Positions 56,903-64,000 of a DNA stretch of 64,000 nucleotides are shown here, piece by piece; within the stretch, counting starts at the first letter, position 1; each line of letters starts with the position of its first letter. Both the position numbers and the translations under genes were made by a program. This DNA comes from Roseimicrobium gellanilyticum. Lineage in GTDB: Bacteria > Verrucomicrobiota > Verrucomicrobiia > Verrucomicrobiales > Verrucomicrobiaceae. The notes beneath the pieces were generated by a model, which searched no databases, had not been told where the DNA came from, and saw only the letters and a program-made list of their open reading frames with translations. Location: assembly GCF_003315205.1 (NCBI RefSeq), contig NZ_QNRR01000001.1, forward strand, positions 1,116,001 through 1,180,000, read 5' to 3'.

Positions 56903-59533
56903 ATGCCCATCAGCATCCATTGCGGCCGCAGTATCGTGGTGGGGCTTGCTTGCCTCGGGCTCATGTTGCCGGTGGCTTCGGCGGCGGCAGCCACGCCCAA
57001 GCGGGTTCTTGTCGTCCATTCTTTTGTCAATGCGGCGCCGCCTTTCACCACGCATTCCATTGCCTTCGAGCAGGAGCTTGCCGAAAAAATGGGGGAGCCG
57101 GTGGATCTCGACGAAGTGTCGCTCGACGTGGCTCGCTATGCCTCGCTCGATATGGAGGAAGCGCTGGTCGATCTCATGCGCAAGCGCCAGACCAAGTGGC
57201 AGCCGGACCTCGTAGTTCCAATCGGTTCGCCCGCAGGCATGTTTGTGGCCCGGCATCGCGACCGCATCTTTCCTGCCTCGACGCCGGTTATCTATGCGGG
57301 CATGGACAGGCGGCGGCTGCCTGAGGGAGCGCTCAAGCAGAATGCCACCTTTGTGGGAGAGGCATTCGATGTGCGAGGCATGGTGGATGACATCCTGGAG
57401 ATTGCTCCGGAGACGGAGAATATCGTCGTCGTCATCGGCGCGTCACCACTGGAGCAGTACTGGGCCGACGCTTTCCGCAAGGAATTCCAGCCGTATGAGA
57501 ATCGTCTGCGCTTCACGTGGGTGAATGACCTTTCGTTGGGCGGAATCGTGGAGAAAACGAAAAACCTGCCTCCCCGTTCCTTCATCTTTCTCATCCTGAT
57601 GATGCGGGATGCCTCAGGGGTGACGCACAATGCGGATGAGGTGCTGCAGCAAATCCACGCCAGCGCCAACGCACCCATCAACAGCATTTTCCAACACCAA
57701 CTGGGGCTCGGCATCGTGGGTGGAAGACTCTACCAGGCGGAGGCGGAAGGGGTGGCGGCCGCCCGCATCGCCATTCGCATCCTGCGTGGAGAACCCGCGT
57801 CCAGTTTTCCTCCCACCATCATCGGGCCGCTTCCGCCCCGGTATGACGCCCGGGAACTGGAGAAATGGAACATCGATGAAACGACCCTGCCCAAGGGGAG
57901 CACTATCCTCTTCCGCACGCCCACCTTCTGGCAGCAGCATCGGGCGCTCATCCTTGGAGTGGTGTCAGTGTGTGCCGCGCAGCTGCTGCTCATCGCTGCC
58001 CTCATTGCGAATCTCATGCGCCGCCGTCGCGCAGAGCGGTCACTGGGCCAGAGTGAGCAGCGGGTGACCCTCGCCACGGAAGCGGCCCGCCTGGGGGTGT
58101 GGGAACTCGACCCCGCCACAGATGAATTGTGGGCCTCTGACAAGACTCGCGAATTGTTTGAGATTGGCGAAAAGGTTGCCCTCCATCGCGCGACGATTTG
58201 TGACCATGTGCACCCCGAGGATCGCGATGTGCGGGAGACTGCCATCGACCAAGCCATCAAGACCAGGGGGGAATACGAGGTCGAGTATCGCATTGTGCTC
58301 AAAAGTGGAGCCATTCGCTGGGTCAGCGGACGTGGTCGTTGGATGGCGGATGAGGGAGACCGGTCGGGCCGTCTCATCGGCATCTCGATGGATGTGACGG
58401 AGCGGAAGGAGGCGCAGGAGCTCTTCCGGCTGGCGACGGAAGCCTCGCCGAGTGGCACGCTGCTGGTGGACGATCGCGGTCTTATCGCGCTCGTGAATGC
58501 ACATATCGTGGAGCTCTTCGGCTATGAGCGTGACGAAGTGCTGGGAAGACCGATTGAAACTCTGCTGGGCGGGAAGGTCGCGGAAGAAATAACAGCGGAT
58601 CGAGCAAACTTCCTTGCCATTCTGCGCGATAGGGTCCTCGAAGGCACGGACCGCGAACTGTGCGCCCGTCGCAAGGATGGAAGCGAGTTTCCCATCGAAG
58701 TGGGGCTGAATCCGGTCCGGATGCCTCGTGGCGTGCTGGTTCTGATGACGATTGTGGACATCTCGCCACGCAAGCGCGCCGAGGAGGAGGCGCGGCGGCA
58801 GCGCGAACAAATCGAAGCTCTTGGACGCGCGAGTCTCCTGGGCGAAATGACGGCCTCTCTCGCGCATGAACTGGGTCAGCCACTCACGGCCATCCTTGCC
58901 TCCGCAAGTGCCGGTGTGCGCTTCATTGACAGAGGCGATGCTGAGCCTGAAACCCTGCGCGAAATCTTTGACGCCGTGGGCTCGGACGGACGGCGGGCCC
59001 GGGACATCATTCAAAATGTGCGGAGCACCATCAAGACAGGCAGCAGCATCCATGGCCGGGTAGATCTCAATCAGGTGGTGGAGACCGTGGCACTCATGCT
59101 CCGGCCGGACGCTGCTGCTTATGCATGCGAGGTACACACTTCCCTGGAGGAGGGGCTCCCTCTCATCCAGGCAGACCCGCTCCAGATGCAGCAGGTGCTC
59201 ATCAATCTTGTGACCAACGCGTTTCATGCATCGTCCGGGATGCCGCCCGCCAGGCGCAAGGTGGAGATTGCGACCATACGCAACGGCGATGCGTCCATTC
59301 GCGTCACCGTCCGCGACTACGGCGTCGGTATTTCCAAAGAACTGCAGGAGCGCTTGTTCGAACAATTCTACACCACCAAGAAGGACGGCTTGGGAATGGG
59401 ACTACCCATTGTGCGCTCCATTGTGGAAGCCCATGGCGGCGTGATCACCGCCCGAAACGCCGGGGTGGGCGCTTGTTTCCAGTTTGAATTGCCCATTGGC
59501 GAGGCCTCTGATGTTGAACTTCGGACGGCGTAG
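56903..59533 (+). CDS. PAS sensor histidine kinase with periplasmic ABC-substrate-like domain
   Basis: An 876-aa kinase. Signal-like helix (IVVGLACLGLMLPVASA), periplasmic domain about 33-340 of the ABC sugar/amino-acid binding type (KRVLVVHSFVNAAPPFTTHS, VVIGASPLEQYWADAF), helix about 346-370, PAS 1 about 385-500 (TLATEAARLGVWELDPATDE, with PAC), PAS 2 about 505-625 (RLATEASPSGTLLVDDRGLI), HisKA SLAHELGQPLTAILASA and HATPase (QVLINLVTNAFHASSG, RDYGVGISKELQERLFEQFY, GLGMGLPIVRSIVEAHGG). The H-box H-E-L-G-Q-P-L belongs to the FixL/DctB-type HPK4 group. No response regulator is adjacent. Likely senses a small periplasmic molecule. Confidence 0.93.
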   Translation: MPISIHCGRSIVVGLACLGLMLPVASAAAATPKRVLVVHSFVNAAPPFTTHSIAFEQELAEKMGEPVDLDEVSLDVARYASLDMEEALVDLMRKRQTKWQPDLVVPIGSPAGMFVARHRDRIFPASTPVIYAGMDRRRLPEGALKQNATFVGEAFDVRGMVDDILEIAPETENIVVVIGASPLEQYWADAFRKEFQPYENRLRFTWVNDLSLGGIVEKTKNLPPRSFIFLILMMRDASGVTHNADEVLQQIHASANAPINSIFQHQLGLGIVGGRLYQAEAEGVAAARIAIRILRGEPASSFPPTIIGPLPPRYDARELEKWNIDETTLPKGSTILFRTPTFWQQHRALILGVVSVCAAQLLLIAALIANLMRRRRAERSLGQSEQRVTLATEAARLGVWELDPATDELWASDKTRELFEIGEKVALHRATICDHVHPEDRDVRETAIDQAIKTRGEYEVEYRIVLKSGAIRWVSGRGRWMADEGDRSGRLIGISMDVTERKEAQELFRLATEASPSGTLLVDDRGLIALVNAHIVELFGYERDEVLGRPIETLLGGKVAEEITADRANFLAILRDRVLEGTDRELCARRKDGSEFPIEVGLNPVRMPRGVLVLMTIVDISPRKRAEEEARRQREQIEALGRASLLGEMTASLAHELGQPLTAILASASAGVRFIDRGDAEPETLREIFDAVGSDGRRARDIIQNVRSTIKTGSSIHGRVDLNQVVETVALMLRPDAAAYACEVHTSLEEGLPLIQADPLQMQQVLINLVTNAFHASSGMPPARRKVEIATIRNGDASIRVTVRDYGVGISKELQERLFEQFYTTKKDGLGMGLPIVRSIVEAHGGVITARNAGVGACFQFELPIGEASDVELRTA

Positions 59534-59846
59534 TGCTGGCTCTGAGTTCAGGTCTCGGCGCACGCAGCTCTTCCCGTGCAGGAGCCTGCTGTATCAAAGG
59601 TGATGGGGGCCGGGCAGGGACGGCTGCGTTGCCCTTAAGTCCTATTTCCCAACACGGCAGGAACGTCGAGGCTGGTGGAAAGACCAACAGCAGCACCGCA
59701 ATCACACATGACATCCATCGTTCCGATGGAACTGCTGGGCATCGCATCCGCTGGTACTTGGCGTGTGCCTTGCTGCGGTTCCCATGCCTGCTTGTTTCTC
59801 CGGCAGGCATTGCGTGCTTGAATCCAAGTGAAAGGCATCTGCATCC
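59534..59846. other. Gap with 51-bp dispersed repeat
   Basis: No gene supported. The only marked feature is the 51-bp sequence at 59628-59678 that recurs exactly at 63339-63389. The rest shows nothing clear; the promoter of the AsmA-like gene should be here. Confidence 0.6.
59628..59678. repeat. 51-bp dispersed repeat, copy 1
   Basis: Begins GTTGCCCTTAAGTCC and ends CGAGGCTGGTGG; identical over 51 bases to 63339-63389 and then diverges on both sides. It lies 168 bases upstream of the AsmA-like gene. No strong internal hairpin. Confidence 0.9.
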
Positions 59847-62822
59847 ATGAGCCAAGGTCCACCTCCGTCGGAGGCAGCCCCGCGCAGTCGCTGGCGGAGC
59901 GTTCTTCGCTATGGAGGCATCGTCACGGTGCTCCTGGTGGGCGGCATCTTCATCATGCGGCGCGAGCTGGGAGATGTCCTGGCAGGCAAGCTGCGGGAAC
60001 GGTTGTCCTCAGAGGGGATTTACGTGGATTGGAAATCTGCCGGCTGGAATCCTGGTTCCGGAGTCAAGGTACGGGACCTGGCCCTGTATCGTGATGTGGA
60101 GAAGCGCGAACGCCTTGCTCTTCTCAGTGAGGTGACTCTGGTCAAGGGAGAGCCAGAGTGGACCCGTTGGGACACAGTCGCCGCGCATGCTGCTGACGCG
60201 AGCCTCACGCTGGGGAATGGGGAGAGCGAAATCATCTTGGAACACCTCACGGTGATGCTCCAGATTCAACCGGGAAGCGTGACGCTCCAGGAGTGCCGCA
60301 CGGAGCTCTACAACCTGGGAATCGAGGCCGCGGGCAACTATGTGCGACCAGCTGCCTCCACTTCCGAATCGGCACCGGGAGACAAAGCTCCCAAGCCCAC
60401 AACCCGGACGCGAGGTGTGTTAAGTGAAGTCGATCTCGCCCCGCTCAGAGTGGTGAAGGAATGGATGAAACTGAAACCCGAAAAGGGAAAGCCGGTGCTG
60501 AAGCTGGAGTTTCATCCAGCGGTCAGTGGAGGTGGTGTGGAGCTCGTGGCGACGTTGGAGGGGCGGGATTTTGTGTGGCGTGGGCAGAAGTGGGACTTCC
60601 TGGAAGCAGCGATGAAGACCGTGCTTGGGACAGGGAAACCTCCGGTCGAGAGTGGCAGGCTGCGCGTGGGACTGGAAGGTCGCACTGCCGAGTTCGATGG
60701 GCAGTTCGATCATGCGAGCAGGACCATCCGCATTGGCAGGCTGGAGTCCGGCGTGGGCCTGCTGACCCTGGCGCGAGCCATGGTGCCGAAGGGCAGCACC
60801 GTCCTCACCAACGTGGCCTCAACCGGGGCGTGGCAGGTGAGTGGAGAGGGGGAAATCCCCCTGGAGCAGCCGGACAAGCTTCGCTGGAATGCCACCCTGG
60901 CTCTGGAGGGAGAGCTCGACTTTGCGAGTCATCCATTTCATGTGAAGATGCAAAAACCTGCATGCACGTTCCGGGTGCAGGAGGGTGAGTGGTCTGTTTC
61001 CAATTTCACGGCGGGGGTGTGGGGCGGCCAGTTCCGTGTGCCGATGATGCAGGTGCACCCGTCCCAGGGAAAGGCGAAGCCGCGCGTCGATATCCAGGTG
61101 GTGCTGCAACAGGCGCAGTTGGAATCGTTTCTCGGCAGTTTCGGCGCGTTGTACACGCAGCCTGGCACCTTCCATCTCGACTGGAAAGGCGGAGGAGAAA
61201 TCGATCTCGCTTCCGTTGCCGGCACCGGCACGCTGAGCATCGAGCAGGCGGGGCTCTTCAGTGTACCGAAACAAGACCGCGTGGCACTCACCGGCCACAT
61301 GACGCTGACGAAGGGCAAGGCGGATGACGGCGACCGCAAGTCCCCGGATGACGACGATGGACTTCACGTGAGCCTGGCAGACGCCCAGCTCTCGCTCGGC
61401 AGCGGGGATGAGGAGACCACCATGGACGACATGACGTTGCGCCTTTTCATCAAGTCGGGAGTCACTGAGCTGCAGGAGTTCCAGGCGAGAGCGCATGGTT
61501 TCCAAATCGAAGCGAAGGGCATCCATGGGAAAGCGGTGGATGCCGATGCCACATCAACGAAGGGGACCACCAGTGCCAAAGCCAATGCCCCTGCAACACC
61601 TGCTGCCAAAGAGGGGAGTCGGTTTGTCGATTGGAATCTGGATGGCCTGAAGTCTCTGAAGGCATGGACAACCTTCAAGCCGGAGGGGAGCGCACCCGTG
61701 CTGAAGCTTCAGTTCCAGTCGCTCGCGGACAGGCGCGGCCTGGGCTTCGATGCCTTGCTGGAAGCAAAGAAGTTCCAGTGGCGTGGTCAGAAGTGGGATA
61801 CCCTCCGGGCAACCATGAAGACGGCTGCGGGGAAAAGGAAAGCACCAGTGCAGACCTGTGAGCTTCGCCTGGTCCAGGCAGGAGACGCGGTGGAAATGAG
61901 CGGAGAGCTCGATTCCACCAAGGGGGTGATGCGCATCGACAAGCTGGAGAGCGGCCTGGATTACCTGGTGCTCGTGCGCACCCTGGCGCCGAAGGCCATG
62001 CCGTCCCTGCAGGGGCTCACCACCACCGGGGCCTGCCGTATCCTCGGCAAAGGTGCGATCCCGCTGGAGCGACCCGGAGACATGCGCTGGGATGCGGATG
62101 TGACGATTGGTGGGGCGCTTATCTATACGAACGGGAAATTTCGCGCAGTGATGGAAAAACCAACCGCCGCACTCCGCGTGCAGGGGGACGACTGGTACTT
62201 CACCGGATTGAAGGGGCAGCTCTGGGGAGGGGAGCTTGATGTGCCCGACCTTCAATTCCATTTCCCGTCAGGGAAAAAGAAGTCACGCTTCGCGACCCAG
62301 CTTGTGCTCAAGGATGCTCGACTGGAATCCGTCCTCGTTGGCTTCGGGCAGCCGTTGCAAAAGCAGCCGGGGACCGTCCAGTTTGACTGGAGAGGTGGCG
62401 GGGAGTTCGACCTCGACGCCTTTGCCGGTGCCGGTCAGTTGACCGTTGAGGATGCCGAGTTCGGTCGTCTTCCTGTGTTTGGCACCATGGGCCGCTTGTT
62501 GGACAAGTTGACGCCTGGATTTGGCAGGGACATCTCCACGCGTGTGAAGGTGGAGCATCGCATTGGCAAGGGCGTGGTGGGCCTGGACGACGTGGAGCTT
62601 GAGACGCAGCAGATGCGCATTGAAGGAGATGGGACCATCGATCTCAAACGAAGGTATGCAGATTTCACCGGAGACTTGAACCTGAAAGGACTGGTGGGAC
62701 TGGCCACCCGGCCCCTCAAGTCCATGACTGAAATCACGGGCACGGGGCCGCTGACTGCGGTGAAATGGGAGGACCACAGGAAGGGCATCCTCCGCGGAAG
62801 AGATGATGACGATGCTGAGTAG
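59847..62822 (+). CDS. Giant AsmA-like envelope protein with internal duplication
   Basis: A 991-aa protein with one N-terminal helix (YGGIVTVLLVGGIFIMR, about 24-41) and a long beta-rich periplasmic part. Two homologous halves of about 285 residues can be aligned: A (about 192-475) and B (about 592-875), each with K-P/A-P-V-L-K-L, F-x-W-R-G-Q-K-W-D, R-I-x-x-L-E-S-G, E/A-I-P-L-E-x-P and Q-P-G-T-x-x-x-D-W-(R/K)-G-G-G-E. The C-terminus (LNLKGLVGLATRPLKSMTEI, GPLTAVKWEDHRKGIL) matches AsmA/TamB-type ends. AsmA-like proteins are thought to bridge membranes for lipid transport. Ends in an Asp-rich tail. Single gene, no evident operon. Confidence 0.85.
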   Translation: MSQGPPPSEAAPRSRWRSVLRYGGIVTVLLVGGIFIMRRELGDVLAGKLRERLSSEGIYVDWKSAGWNPGSGVKVRDLALYRDVEKRERLALLSEVTLVKGEPEWTRWDTVAAHAADASLTLGNGESEIILEHLTVMLQIQPGSVTLQECRTELYNLGIEAAGNYVRPAASTSESAPGDKAPKPTTRTRGVLSEVDLAPLRVVKEWMKLKPEKGKPVLKLEFHPAVSGGGVELVATLEGRDFVWRGQKWDFLEAAMKTVLGTGKPPVESGRLRVGLEGRTAEFDGQFDHASRTIRIGRLESGVGLLTLARAMVPKGSTVLTNVASTGAWQVSGEGEIPLEQPDKLRWNATLALEGELDFASHPFHVKMQKPACTFRVQEGEWSVSNFTAGVWGGQFRVPMMQVHPSQGKAKPRVDIQVVLQQAQLESFLGSFGALYTQPGTFHLDWKGGGEIDLASVAGTGTLSIEQAGLFSVPKQDRVALTGHMTLTKGKADDGDRKSPDDDDGLHVSLADAQLSLGSGDEETTMDDMTLRLFIKSGVTELQEFQARAHGFQIEAKGIHGKAVDADATSTKGTTSAKANAPATPAAKEGSRFVDWNLDGLKSLKAWTTFKPEGSAPVLKLQFQSLADRRGLGFDALLEAKKFQWRGQKWDTLRATMKTAAGKRKAPVQTCELRLVQAGDAVEMSGELDSTKGVMRIDKLESGLDYLVLVRTLAPKAMPSLQGLTTTGACRILGKGAIPLERPGDMRWDADVTIGGALIYTNGKFRAVMEKPTAALRVQGDDWYFTGLKGQLWGGELDVPDLQFHFPSGKKKSRFATQLVLKDARLESVLVGFGQPLQKQPGTVQFDWRGGGEFDLDAFAGAGQLTVEDAEFGRLPVFGTMGRLLDKLTPGFGRDISTRVKVEHRIGKGVVGLDDVELETQQMRIEGDGTIDLKRRYADFTGDLNLKGLVGLATRPLKSMTEITGTGPLTAVKWEDHRKGILRGRDDDDAE

Positions 62823-62825
62823 CAT

Positions 62826-62867
62826 GCCTATCCAGGCGAGTGGCCTCAGTGGTATGGATAGGCCACT
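62826..62867 (+). terminator. Overlapping alternative hairpins after the AsmA-like gene
   Basis: GCCTATCCA (62826-62834) pairs perfectly with TGGATAGGC (62855-62863), and AGTGGCC (62839-62845) pairs with GGCCACT (62861-62867). The right arms overlap, so the stems are mutually exclusive. They start four bases after the stop codon in a convergent gap. No T-run follows, so the terminator role is tentative. Confidence 0.45.
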
Positions 62868-63013
62868 GCTGTGGTATGCGTTGGAACCAGGGCACTGCTC
62901 TGTATCAGGCTCACCCCTGCCTTGCTGATGAGCACGTGCATCTCCCCTCCTCACGGCACCTCATGCGAGCCCGTGAGCGGCTGCATCACTTCACTATCAA
63001 ATGCTCTATCTGA

Positions 63014-63187
63014 TTAATATCCTCTGCGATCCCATCGGTCGTCGCGGCGATCATATCGGATGTCACGGCGGTCGTCCCGACGGTCCACCCTGCGTGTGGT
63101 TCCGTAGCAAGAAGCAAGAAGCGTCGTCAGGAGCACAAGGGCGGTGATGCGGACTGCTTTGGATAGTATGGGCAGTTTCGATTTCAT
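63014..63187 (-). CDS. Tiny Arg/Asp-repeat lipoprotein
   Basis: A 57-aa lipoprotein: signal peptide of 26 residues (SKAVRITALVLLTTLLAS) with lipobox LASC, Cys27. The mature part is only 31 residues and almost entirely Arg, Asp and Tyr in a repeating R-R-D-D pattern (RRVDRRDDRRDIRYDRRDDR). The frame is open 23 codons further upstream without resemblance to a signal. Such small charged lipoproteins occur in many Gram-negatives without known role; the repeat may bind LPS phosphate or peptidoglycan, which is speculative. Confidence 0.6.
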   Translation of the reverse strand: MKSKLPILSKAVRITALVLLTTLLASCYGTTRRVDRRDDRRDIRYDRRDDRWDRRGY

Positions 63188-63338
63188 GACAGGCAAGTGC
63201 GGTGTGGTATGAACGCAGTTGCACTGGGGGCTGCGCGTGTCCAAGCGCGCGTGCACTGTGGCACGCTACTACCGGGCGAAGTTCTGCGTAAGTAGCCCTT
63301 TGGTCCTATGCCGCGGTACCCATCGGGCTGCGGAAGGT

Positions 63339-63389
63339 GTTGCCCTTAAGTCCTATTTCCCAACACGGCAGGAACGTCGAGGCTGGTGG
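63339..63389. repeat. 51-bp dispersed repeat, copy 2
   Basis: Identical to 59628-59678 and in the same orientation. It ends 21 bases before the ATG of the SnoaL-like gene, so here it would lie in the 5' untranslated region or promoter of that gene. Confidence 0.9.
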
Positions 63390-63410
63390 GCAAACCAGAA
63401 TCATCCACGC

Positions 63411-64000
63411 ATGAAACCCGTCATTTCGATTGTCCTGCCGGTCATTGCACTCGCCGGTGCTTGTTTCACCCAAACTCCGGCGGCTCCAGAAGGCACCACT
63501 CCGGAGATGGCCGCTGTCATCGCCAATGACCGGGCTTACGAGGCAGCTTACGCAAAGGGGGATGCCAAGGCCCTTGCGGACTTCTTCACCGATGATGCGG
63601 AATACAACTCGGAGGATGGCAGCACTCTCAGTGGCCGCGCTGAGATCGAGGAGAGCCTCCGCGCGCAGTTCCTCACCGACAAGGGCTCCAAGCTCGCCAT
63701 CAGCGTGGATTCCGTGAAGGTGCTGAGTCCGGATGTCGTCGTGGAAAAGGGCTCGACCACCGTCACGGAGAAGAATGGTGACACCAGCGGTGCGCTCTAC
63801 ACGGCAATTCATGTGAAGAAGGATGGCAAATGGCGCATCACCAACCTGGTGGAGAGCCCGCTGCCTGACGACGATGCAGTAGAGCATCAACTGGAGGAAC
63901 TCTCCTGGCTGATTGGCGTGTGGGAGGATACGGACAAGGGAGATGACGTGACTGTCCGCAGCCAGTATTCCTGGTCTCGTGGTAACAAGTTCATCACACG
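63411..64000 (+). CDS. Secreted SnoaL/DUF4440-type protein, 3' part missing
   Basis: At least 196 residues, cut by the right window edge. A signal peptide (MKPVISIVLPVIALAGACFT) is followed by an NTF2-like DUF4440 domain: RAYEAAYAKGDAKALADFFT (helix 1 with the conserved aromatic), DAEYNSEDGSTLSGRAEIEE, and YTAIHVKKDGKWRITNLVES. A second part starts LEELSWLIGVWEDTDKGDDV, the opening of a second domain often found in this family in PVC bacteria. Known relatives are annotated SgcJ/EcaC-like, mostly without proven activity. The ATG at 63411 lies 21 bases after the dispersed repeat. Confidence 0.82.
   Translation, partial: MKPVISIVLPVIALAGACFTQTPAAPEGTTPEMAAVIANDRAYEAAYAKGDAKALADFFTDDAEYNSEDGSTLSGRAEIEESLRAQFLTDKGSKLAISVDSVKVLSPDVVVEKGSTTVTEKNGDTSGALYTAIHVKKDGKWRITNLVESPLPDDDAVEHQLEELSWLIGVWEDTDKGDDVTVRSQYSWSRGNKFIT

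Noticed and set aside
55259-57256. 665-residue form of the outer-membrane factor
   Set aside because: The first 190 residues run through the promoter and the divergent kinase gene and precede a perfect lipoprotein signal.
1-64000. tRNA, rRNA or riboswitch genes
   Set aside because: Intergenic stretches were scanned by eye for cloverleaf-type or conserved aptamer motifs; none was seen, although a covariance-model search could find what the eye misses.

Overview
The window is high-GC (by eye near 60%), densely coded chromosomal DNA from a Gram-negative bacterium: lipoprotein signal peptides, an O-antigen ABC exporter, a TolC/MacAB-type pump and an outer-envelope type IV secretion system (T4SS) are all present. 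Shine-Dalgarno motifs are mostly weak. An ECF-type sigma factor is paired with a zinc-ribbon Ser/Thr kinase, TPR and AsmA-like giants occur, and hairpin repeats are dispersed. This fits a Verrucomicrobiota/PVC member, but that is inference from gene style; there is no rRNA or marker gene here.

Layout. 1-12.9 kb: surface polysaccharide locus. A leftward operon (regulator, double-domain GT2, Wzt-type ATPase, pyruvyltransferase, Wzm-type permease cut by the window edge) starts at a GbsR/MarR-like gene whose start codon abuts two tandem GTTTAG-N6-CTAAAC palindromes. A divergent rightward run carries glycosyltransferases, two methyltransferases, a polyprenyl-phosphate sugar-1-P transferase and an O-antigen ligase-like protein. 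13-16.4 kb: a TIR/DUF4062-like plus TPR membrane protein and a GspG-like protein. 16.6-35.4 kb: an almost uninterrupted T4SS locus with VirB2-, B3-, B4-, B5-, B6-, B9-, B10- and VirD4-like genes, three tandem VirB8-like paralogues, three lipoproteins, a single-module ClpB-type AAA+ ATPase, two coiled-coil proteins and an EptA-like sulfatase-fold enzyme. No VirB11, VirB1 or relaxase was recognised.

35.6-45.5 kb: a cyclic-nucleotide-binding-fold protein, the kinase/sigma pair with a recognisable promoter and flanking inverted repeat, a NarL-type response regulator, a PAP2-GT39 fusion and an OmpR/EnvZ-type two-component system. 45.7-49.1 kb: a small replication module (HTH protein, Toprim primase-like protein, P4/D5-type helicase) bracketed by hairpin repeats, with no integrase seen. 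49.8-56.7 kb: a six-gene leftward operon (outer-membrane factor, periplasmic adaptor, MacB-like ATPase and permease as separate proteins, response regulator, histidine kinase) preceded by a PmrA/QseB-like CTTAAT-N5-CTTAAG box. 56.9-64 kb: a PAS sensor kinase with a periplasmic binding domain, a 991-aa AsmA-like protein built from an internal duplication, a tiny Arg/Asp-rich lipoprotein and a truncated SnoaL/DUF4440-type protein.

The main novelty candidate is the T4SS: a lineage-specific machine with a tripled VirB8 and a ClpB-D2-like ATPase where VirB11 would be expected.
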